From JAZGER01 sp036480335 (GTDB taxonomy: Bacteria > Pseudomonadota > Gammaproteobacteria > DSM-19610): a DNA stretch of 64,000 bases. Made by a program: the position numbers and the translations under genes. Positions 18,182 through 24,924 of the stretch are shown here, one piece after another (within the stretch, counting starts at the first letter, position 1; every line of letters starts with the position of its first letter). Location of the stretch: positions 32,184 to 96,183 of the forward strand of contig JAZGGH010000139.1 of NCBI GenBank assembly GCA_036480335.1, given 5' to 3'. Below the pieces are notes generated by a model. That model had not been told where the DNA came from. It did no database searches and saw nothing but the letters and a program-made list of their open reading frames with translations.

Positions 18182-19654
18182 GTGACAAATCATGTTTTAT
18201 CGCACCGTAGTGCGGGTGTGCTGTTGCATCCTACTTCACTGCCGGGTGTTGCTGGCAACGGAGATCTGGGAGCAGAAGCCTATCATTTTGTAGACTTTCT
18301 GGCGGATTCAGGTTTTACCCTCTGGCAGACGTTGCCATTGGGTCCAACCCACGGTGATCTTTCTCCTTACCAATGCCAGTCTGTGAATGCGGGCAGTTAT
18401 AAATTAATCAATTTACAACTGCTGGCAGAACACGGTTGGTTGGCTGATCCATCGCTAAATAATTCGATGGATATCGACTTGCAGCGCAGGCAAAAACTCA
18501 GAGAGGCCTTCGCTGTGTTTATGCAGTCTGCAGTGGATGAGAAACGCAGTGAGTTTGAAGCCTTTAAACGGCAACATCAAAACTGGCTGGATGATTTTTC
18601 TCTTTATCAGGCTCTGCGTGGAGAGCACCAGAACAAGGCCTGGTTTGACTGGCCTGTCGCTTTACGCGATCGGCAGCTAGCCGCAATGGATAAGGCCAGA
18701 AAAACTCTCTCGGCTGAAATAGAGCAGGCAAATTTTGAACAGTTTGTTTTTTATCAGCAGTGGCTGGCGTTACGCCAGTATGCAAATGATAAGGGTGTTC
18801 GTTTATTTGGAGATATCCCGATTTTTGTTGCGCACGACAGCTCCGATGTCTGGGCGCACCCGGAATTATTTACCATTGATGAAGCGGGGGCTTTAATAGT
18901 TGTCGCCGGCGTTCCCCCGGATTATTTTTCCGAGACTGGTCAGCGTTGGGGGAATCCGTTGTATAACTGGGAGAACCATGCGCAGGATAATTATGCCTGG
19001 TGGGTCGACCGGATTAAAAACCAGATTGAATTATTTGACCTGTTGCGTATTGACCATTTCAGAGGTTTTGAAGCTGCCTGGGAAATATCTGCTGACGAAG
19101 AAACGGCCATGAACGGAGAGTGGGTGAAAGGGCCAGGAAAGGCATTCTTCGAACGGCTGAGACAAGTATTTGGTGAGTTGCCTCTGGTTGCTGAAGATTT
19201 AGGTGTAATCACAGACGAAGTGAATGCACTTCGCCAGGCATTTGATTTGCCGGGCATGAAAATTTTGCAATTTGCCTTTGATGGCTCCTCAGATAATCCG
19301 TATTTGCCGCATAACCATGAAAGCTTGAGTGTTGTTTACACTGGAACACATGATAATAATACCACGCGTGGCTGGTGGGCCGAATTAACAGAACAGGAAC
19401 AGCATCGTATCCGGCAGTATTTTGGTCACCCGGCAGATGAGCCGCACTGGTTATTGATGCGTGCTGCATTTGCATCTGTCGCTAATCTGGCTGTTGTTCC
19501 AATGCAGGATATTCTCGGGCTTGGCGGTGAGGATAGAATGAATATTCCAGGTGTTGCAGACCATAACTGGTTATGGCGTTTTGACTGGAGCAGTGTATCT
19601 GCAGATCATTCGCGGCAATGTCGGGATATGATTCATACATACGGTAGAAACTGA
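18182..19654 (+). CDS. malQ: 4-alpha-glucanotransferase (amylomaltase) MalQ
   Basis: GH77 amylomaltase that transfers alpha-1,4-glucan segments between oligosaccharides; 490 residues. Visible motifs are AGVLLHPTSLPG at the N-terminus, GDIPIFVAHDSSDVWAHPELF, the catalytic region LLRIDHFRGFEAAWEI, PLVAEDLGVIT and VYTGTHDNNTTRGWW. It starts with GTG preceded by AGGG. It is the last gene of the glgC-GH57-malQ operon. No glgA or glgP is present in the window. Confidence 0.94.
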   Translation: MTNHVLSHRSAGVLLHPTSLPGVAGNGDLGAEAYHFVDFLADSGFTLWQTLPLGPTHGDLSPYQCQSVNAGSYKLINLQLLAEHGWLADPSLNNSMDIDLQRRQKLREAFAVFMQSAVDEKRSEFEAFKRQHQNWLDDFSLYQALRGEHQNKAWFDWPVALRDRQLAAMDKARKTLSAEIEQANFEQFVFYQQWLALRQYANDKGVRLFGDIPIFVAHDSSDVWAHPELFTIDEAGALIVVAGVPPDYFSETGQRWGNPLYNWENHAQDNYAWWVDRIKNQIELFDLLRIDHFRGFEAAWEISADEETAMNGEWVKGPGKAFFERLRQVFGELPLVAEDLGVITDEVNALRQAFDLPGMKILQFAFDGSSDNPYLPHNHESLSVVYTGTHDNNTTRGWWAELTEQEQHRIRQYFGHPADEPHWLLMRAAFASVANLAVVPMQDILGLGGEDRMNIPGVADHNWLWRFDWSSVSADHSRQCRDMIHTYGRN

Positions 19655-19809
19655 ACCGTGCAGAAATCTGGAGATGTACTTAATATAAACAATGGTCTGG
19701 AGCTGCCACCGGAACTCCAAAAAGTGGCTGCCTGGCGAGACTTTATACTGAGCGCATAACAGAGTAGAATGAATTGTCATGCTATAAATTAATAGATTGG
19801 GAAACAATT

Positions 19810-19992
19810 ATGAAGTATTTTTTCACATTACTACTATTCATAAGCTCGTTAGCGAATGTAGCCACCGCAAGTATATCATTGGGTTACGGAGCCTGTGGAG
19901 CAGATTCTGCTGTGATTTGGGCAGATGAAGATGGAAAAGAAGACGGAAAAGAAGATGGTAAGGAAGGCGAGGAAGAGCCTGACTGCGAATAA
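19810..19992 (+). CDS. Small secreted acidic protein with DGKE repeats
   Basis: 60 residues: a signal peptide (MKYFFTLLLFISSLANVATA), a short segment with a Cys (GYGACGADSAVIW), then an acidic tail with three direct DGKE repeats and a final Cys. Starting at ATG 19810 gives a clean secretion signal, whereas the longer frame from 19774 has none. It lies 40 bp before the rhodanese lipoprotein on the same strand. No family recognised. The repeat tail could bind cations, but this is not shown. Confidence 0.55.
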   Translation: MKYFFTLLLFISSLANVATASISLGYGACGADSAVIWADEDGKEDGKEDGKEGEEEPDCE

Positions 19993-20032
19993 CTGTATAT
20001 TACAAATAGACTCAAACTTAAAGGATATATTA

Positions 20033-20782
20033 ATGAAATACAAAACTCTTGCATTCGTACTGACCTCAACCCTGATAGCGACCGGGTGTAGTACTGTTTC
20101 AAGCACGACTGATAAAATGAAATCAGTAGCGTCATCTGTAGTAAAAAAAGATAACAAGCCAGTGGGTATAACCAAAGACCTGACGTCTATTACAGTTAAA
20201 CATAATGGTAAGGATGTTAAAATTGAGCGTGATCAGGATAACTCTGCAACGGTGATTCCAGCGTTTGCAAAAACCTCCAGACCCTGCCCACCATTTTGTA
20301 TTCAGCCTATGGTTCTGGCTCCTGGCATAGAAACCGTTGCAGAAGTTGAAGTAATAAACTACCTGAAAGAAATGAATGCCGGTGATAGCAGTATCCTGGT
20401 TGTTGATTCGCGTACGCCTGACTGGGTAGCCAAAGGCACCATTCCTGGTGCAGTTAATATTTCCTGGACGGGTCTGAACCCTAAAAAGGGTGCAACCACT
20501 GACGGCATTATGGGTATTATGACGAATGACTTCGGCGTTAAACTGGCTGCTGGCGCTGACAGTTTTAGTGTCGATGAAGCCATTGTTGATGGTGATACCA
20601 CAAAGGTCTTTGATTTCTCCAGTGCGAAAACACTGGTTCTGTTCTGTAACGGTATGTGGTGTGGCCAGTCGCCTGCCAGCATTTCAACCCTGTTGAAGTT
20701 TGGATACCCGGCTGAAAAAATGAAATGGTACCGTGGTGGTATGCAGGATTGGGCAATTCTGGGCTTGTCTACCGTCAAGTAA
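20033..20782 (+). CDS. Rhodanese-domain lipoprotein
   Basis: 249-residue protein with a lipoprotein signal (LTSTLIATGC, lipid-carrying C19). The ~70-residue N-terminal part is linker-like and contains a CPPFC pair. The rhodanese domain runs from about residue 105, with VVDSRTPDW, IPGAVNISW and an active-site-like loop FCNGMWCGQS (C205 and C210). It probably acts in the periplasm on sulfur or thiol groups. AAAGGA 8 bases upstream supports ATG 20033; an in-frame longer start at 19925 would bury the signal. A strong terminator follows. Confidence 0.82.
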   Translation: MKYKTLAFVLTSTLIATGCSTVSSTTDKMKSVASSVVKKDNKPVGITKDLTSITVKHNGKDVKIERDQDNSATVIPAFAKTSRPCPPFCIQPMVLAPGIETVAEVEVINYLKEMNAGDSSILVVDSRTPDWVAKGTIPGAVNISWTGLNPKKGATTDGIMGIMTNDFGVKLAAGADSFSVDEAIVDGDTTKVFDFSSAKTLVLFCNGMWCGQSPASISTLLKFGYPAEKMKWYRGGMQDWAILGLSTVK

Positions 20783-20801
20783 TAAAGTTTCAACCCAAAA
20801 G

Positions 20802-20831
20802 AAAACGGCCATCAATGCGATGGCCGTTTTT
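20802..20831 (+). terminator. Rho-independent terminator after rhodanese gene
   Basis: A perfect 12-bp stem (AAAACGGCCATC / GATGGCCGTTTT) with a 5-base loop AATGC and a run of T at the end, 20 bp after the rhodanese stop codon. It is A-rich on the left arm, so it may also work in reverse. Confidence 0.9.
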
Positions 20832-21069
20832 GGTTCTCCAATCTGTTTGGGATATCAATCTACAATAAAGTGTGAACTGAGCCCACGCTTGGTAAGGTGC
20901 AGCTTGCTTTCAAAACTTCCTTAGAAGGCTCAATATATAATAATATACCGATAAAGTGGCTGTGGTGGTATCTATTGTCAAGTCGATCAAGGCTTCATGT
21001 ACCACGCTTTTTATTTGATCTTTATTGGGTTACAGTACCTAATTAACCAGATTATTAATTAGAAACAGT

Positions 21070-22599
21070 ATGTATACGACTTATTACGGTTTCAGGGAGC
21101 GGCCTTTTTCGCTGTTGCCTGATCCGGCATTTCTTTATCTTGGCAAGAAGCATCAATCTGCCTTGTCCATGTTGCTCTATAGTTTGAGTAATCAGGCAGG
21201 GTTCTGTGTGCTCAGTGGCGAAATTGGTGCGGGAAAAACCACCTTGATTCGTGAGCTCCTGAACGAGGTTGATGACGATGTCACCATTGGCCTGGTGAAT
21301 AACTACAATGCGTCGGTTGCAGATTTGTTAACGAATATCCTCAATGCTTTCGATGTTGATGACGAGAACGCAACTGATGATGCGGCTCGCCAGCGGGTAT
21401 TCTCGGATTTCCTGATTGAGCAATATGCCAGCAATAAACGTACCCTGCTAATTTTCGATGAGGCACAGCACCTGTCCGTTGAAATCCTTGAATCGTTGCG
21501 GATGTTATCCAACATTAATTCTGATAAAGACATGTTGTTACAGATTATGCTGGTTGGACAGAATGAGTTGCGTGAGCGTCTTCGCAATCCGGGACTTACC
21601 CAGTTTGCGCAACGGATTGTAATCGACTTTCATCTTGAAGCCCTTGATCAGCAGGAGACGACGGACTACATCCGGCATCGGATCAATGTTGTTGGTGGCT
21701 ATCCTGATATGTTTTCCCGGCAGGCTTGCAATACCATCTATGCTGCCACGAATGGTATTCCCAGATTGATTAACCTGCTGTGTGATACAGCACTGGTGTA
21801 TGGTTTTGGGGAAGGTAAGTCACACTTAATCAGCCAGGAAATCATCAATCAGGTAATAGAAGATCGCCAGGGTGGCAGTCTCCTGCCATTGTTTTCAGTT
21901 GATAGCAATGATATCAAAACGGATGATGATGCAGATGAGTTCGATGCGGAAACCCTAAAATGGGATGCAGAAACTTTTTCGATTGAAGAAGAGTTTGCTG
22001 ATGATCCGAATAATGATTCTTCTGTCGCAGATGAAGAAAGTTTTTCTCAGTATGCCCAGGAAGCCCCTGATACTGTAGAGATAAAAAATACTGAAAGTGA
22101 ACCGAAAGCTGAAGCATCACCCAGACAAAATGCTCAGCCTGAAGTTGATACGCCTGACTTAGAAGAAACACCCGCTATCGAATCATTAGAAGAAACCAGC
22201 CAGTTTGATAATGAAGTCATCAGGCATGTAGACGAACCCAGACCCGCATCAACTGAAAAAGTTACCCTTACAGGTAATTCCGGTTTTACTCCGTTCAAAA
22301 AAGAATTCATGGAAGATTCCTGGGCTGAAAATGAAGTAGCGGATCATAGTGACGATACGATAGAATTCACCACAGTCGAAAATGATATGAATTCAGCTCA
22401 AGAAGATATATCTGAAATGGATACTGAACTCTATGTTGATATCCCCGCGAAGAGGCCATCGTATATTCCGGGAATGGTCCTGGCTTTTCTCGTCGGGGTT
22501 GTTACCTATACCCTGGTGAATTATGGTGTTACCGGGGAGTGGATATGGAATACGATGGTAGCCAGCGCCGATATCGATAGCTTGAATAACCAGCGCTAG
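21070..22599 (+). CDS. ExeA/GspA-like AAA ATPase with C-terminal membrane helix (exosortase-system type)
   Basis: 509 residues. The N-terminal ~270 are an AAA domain of the ExeA type: start YYGFRERPFSLLPDP, Walker A GEIGAGKTT at 50-58, Walker B LLIFDEAQHLS and the NGIPRLINLLCD sensor region. A long, acidic, low-complexity region follows (about 280-460) and a single membrane helix near the end (GMVLAFLVGVVTYTLV). Such ATPases occur in type II secretion and in the XrtA/PEP-CTERM polysaccharide loci. The VPLPA-CTERM genes nearby favour the second, but no exosortase is in the window. No good Shine-Dalgarno precedes the ATG. Confidence 0.8.
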   Translation: MYTTYYGFRERPFSLLPDPAFLYLGKKHQSALSMLLYSLSNQAGFCVLSGEIGAGKTTLIRELLNEVDDDVTIGLVNNYNASVADLLTNILNAFDVDDENATDDAARQRVFSDFLIEQYASNKRTLLIFDEAQHLSVEILESLRMLSNINSDKDMLLQIMLVGQNELRERLRNPGLTQFAQRIVIDFHLEALDQQETTDYIRHRINVVGGYPDMFSRQACNTIYAATNGIPRLINLLCDTALVYGFGEGKSHLISQEIINQVIEDRQGGSLLPLFSVDSNDIKTDDDADEFDAETLKWDAETFSIEEEFADDPNNDSSVADEESFSQYAQEAPDTVEIKNTESEPKAEASPRQNAQPEVDTPDLEETPAIESLEETSQFDNEVIRHVDEPRPASTEKVTLTGNSGFTPFKKEFMEDSWAENEVADHSDDTIEFTTVENDMNSAQEDISEMDTELYVDIPAKRPSYIPGMVLAFLVGVVTYTLVNYGVTGEWIWNTMVASADIDSLNNQR

Positions 22600-22635
22600 C
22601 ATTCAGTTTGCTGGCGGTAGACCGATAGCCATGCC

Positions 22636-23337
22636 ATGAGACAAGGGCAAAAAAAACGAAATTACTACCAGATATTGCAAGTTCAGCCGGATGCGCCCGA
22701 CGCAATTATCCGTGCCAGCTATCGTGCTCATATGCAAACTCTGGGCATGCATCCCGATCTCGGTGGAGATGCCGAACAGGCAGCCTTACTGAATATCGCC
22801 TACCAGACTCTGATCAATCCGGATAAGCGGCGAGAATATGATCGTGCACTATTAGCAGAAGAGCTGAGTCAGCGAACAGAGCAACGCAATAAACCTCAGC
22901 CGGTCACTGCCACAACCTGTTGTCCATTTTGTCATCATTCATGTCAAAGCCAAATAGCCTCGCAGGAAAGTTTGTGTACTCGCTGCCGTAGTCCATTGTA
23001 TGCCGCTAGACAGATGCAACCCGATGAGCTGCAAAGCAAGCGCGCTATTTCTCGCATTAGCAAGAATACCCCAGTCATGTTCTATACTGAATGGCCCCAG
23101 CCACAGCCGCACCAGGGCATTATCCGCGATATTTCACCTCATGGATTGCAGGTCTATGCGGCTATAGATGTTTCGCTCTCCAGTAAACTGAAGCTAGTGA
23201 ATCAGAAATTCCAGGGGATAGCCGAATGCGTCAGTTGCCAGCAGGATGAAACAACGGACGGCTATCGACTGGGGCTGATATTTGTCACGCTTGCCTATCA
23301 ACAGCAAACGGGTAATTTTTTGTCGATGACGATCTAG
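22636..23337 (+). CDS. J-domain / zinc-ribbon / PilZ fusion protein
   Basis: 233 residues combining three modules. Residues 8-70 are a J-domain with HPD at 39-41 and the helix-IV-like PDKRREYDRAL. Residues 95-117 carry a CxxC...CxxC zinc-ribbon-like motif (C96, C99, C114, C117). Residues 135-230 form a PilZ domain with the c-di-GMP signature RxxxR at 136-140 and DxSxxG at 165-170. It may couple c-di-GMP to DnaK/Hsp70 recruitment, which is inference from architecture. The stop codon TAG is contributed by the CTAG end of the repeat element that follows, so the original C-terminus may have been longer. Confidence 0.82.
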   Translation: MRQGQKKRNYYQILQVQPDAPDAIIRASYRAHMQTLGMHPDLGGDAEQAALLNIAYQTLINPDKRREYDRALLAEELSQRTEQRNKPQPVTATTCCPFCHHSCQSQIASQESLCTRCRSPLYAARQMQPDELQSKRAISRISKNTPVMFYTEWPQPQPHQGIIRDISPHGLQVYAAIDVSLSSKLKLVNQKFQGIAECVSCQQDETTDGYRLGLIFVTLAYQQQTGNFLSMTI

Positions 23338-23504
23338 CAGGCTGTTGAAAAACCCTCATGCGGCACAATCCTGCGTTAAAAATCGGCTCAAAATACTCAT
23401 GGACTGCGTGTACACTGCACTTTTTCGCCAATTTTTGCCTTGTCTTGCGCTCGCCTGAGATTTTTTCAACAATCTGCTAGCAGGCTTTTTCAACAGCTTG
23501 CTAG
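23334..23504. repeat. MITE-like element with ~19-bp terminal inverted repeats
   Basis: The left end CTAGCAGGCTGTTGAAAAA (23334-23352) is matched by its inverted copy at 23461-23480 (TTTTTTCAACAATCTGCTAG). A second right-end copy follows immediately (to 23504). Inner arms also pair around AAAAATCGGC and GCCAATTTTT. The 147-bp unit encodes nothing and ends in CTAG on both sides, consistent with a non-autonomous mobile element. Similar GGCTGTTGAAAAA ends occur in several insertion-sequence families, from memory only. Confidence 0.7.
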
Positions 23505-23570
23505 AGTGTTTTCTAAAAAGTCAGGGTTTCTGACTGGCAAGCCTGGCCTGCAGTATGTTTTAATTTCCCC

Positions 23571-24887
23571 ATGTCTGATCTTCCTTATTCAATTAAACAA
23601 CAGCTTCCCGATGCCAGTGCCTATTGGGTAGCACTGAGTGGTGGGCTGGATTCAAGCGTATTGCTGCATGTTCTGGCATCAATGCAGGATTCGTTGTCGG
23701 GGCCGTTAGGCGCGGTGCATGTTGATCATCAGTTGCAGGCGTGTTCGGCTGACTGGGATGAGCAGTGTCGGGTAGTTTGTGCTTCGCTTGGGATCAGATA
23801 TCAAGGGTTGCAAGTGGATGTCGATACCGAGGCAAGCGCGGGTCCGGAAGCGGCAGCGCGTGATGCACGCTATGCCGCATTGCGACAGTGGTTACCAGAG
23901 AAAGCGCTATTGTTAACGGCGCATCATGAACGTGATCAGGCGGAAACGCTATTATTGCAGTTATTACGCGGTGCAGGTAGCCGGGGTTTGTCGGCGATGC
24001 CGGTGATCTCTGATTTTGCAGCAGGGCGTTTGCTACGGCCGATGCTGTTGGTTTCGCATACGCAGATCAGGGAGTATGCCGAAACTCATGCTCTGACATG
24101 GATTGAAGATCCCAGTAATGCGTCGCTGACCTTTGACCGAAACTTTCTGCGCCACCAAATTTTCCCCTTATTGCAGCAACGCTGGCCATCAACTGAGCGG
24201 CTGATGGCTCGCGCTGCCGGTCATCAGGCTGAGAGTGCCATGATCGCTGCAGAACTGGCAGATATTGATCTTGAGTCCTGCCAGATTGTTGGGCAAGAGG
24301 AATTGTCAATCATGGCGAGCAGGCGGCTATCAATGCTTCGTCAGAAAAACCTGCTGCGACACTGGATACATAAAGCCGGCTATCTGTCGCCATCGGCAGT
24401 GGTGTTAGCGCGGTTAATCAATGAAGTCATTCAGGGCAGGGAAGATGCGAAACCACTGGTGCGTTGGTCAACGGCTGAGGTTCGCCGTTATCGGGATGCT
24501 GTTTATTTGATGGAACAGGCAAATCCACCCATGCTTGAAGCCACCTATGACTGGCAACCTGATCAGACGTTGCAACTCCCGCACGGGCAATTAACGCTAG
24601 AATCCAAACCTGGAGCGGGCCTTTCCCCGAACATCCTGAAACACGGCGTAAGGGTTGGATTTCGGCAGGGTGGCGAAAAGCTGTTACCCGCTAACCGACA
24701 GCATCGACAGACACTGAAAGCCTTGTTTCAGGACGCAGGTATTCCGCCGTGGCATCGCCAGGGTTGGCCGTTAGTGTTTCAGGGGGATAGATTGATTGCG
24801 GTTGCAGGTGTTTGTGTGGTTGAAGGGTTTCAGGCGAGTGTTGGGGAATCTGGCCGGGTGTTGCGCTGGCGTCCGGACATGGGATAA
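23571..24887 (+). CDS. tilS: tRNA(Ile)-lysidine synthase TilS
   Basis: Modifies C34 of the tRNA(Ile) CAU anticodon to lysidine so that it reads AUA; essential in most bacteria. 438 residues. The PP-loop SGGLDSSVLL starts at residue 23, HVDHQLQ and LTAHHERDQAETLLL are the conserved N-terminal catalytic motifs, and WIEDPSNASLTFDRNFLRH follows. The C-terminal substrate-binding domains end with FQDAGIPPWHRQGWPL and the GEVWAVAG-like VVEGFQ region. It is separated from the upstream gene by the MITE-like element, which may carry or disturb its promoter. Confidence 0.95.
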   Translation: MSDLPYSIKQQLPDASAYWVALSGGLDSSVLLHVLASMQDSLSGPLGAVHVDHQLQACSADWDEQCRVVCASLGIRYQGLQVDVDTEASAGPEAAARDARYAALRQWLPEKALLLTAHHERDQAETLLLQLLRGAGSRGLSAMPVISDFAAGRLLRPMLLVSHTQIREYAETHALTWIEDPSNASLTFDRNFLRHQIFPLLQQRWPSTERLMARAAGHQAESAMIAAELADIDLESCQIVGQEELSIMASRRLSMLRQKNLLRHWIHKAGYLSPSAVVLARLINEVIQGREDAKPLVRWSTAEVRRYRDAVYLMEQANPPMLEATYDWQPDQTLQLPHGQLTLESKPGAGLSPNILKHGVRVGFRQGGEKLLPANRQHRQTLKALFQDAGIPPWHRQGWPLVFQGDRLIAVAGVCVVEGFQASVGESGRVLRWRPDMG

Positions 24888-24924
24888 CTCTCTCTCATAA
24901 GTCGCTGATTCGATCACAGCAGGT

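Noticed and set aside
19925..20032. Longer start of the rhodanese lipoprotein
   Set aside because: It would place the lipoprotein signal inside the chain; AAAGGA supports ATG 20033.
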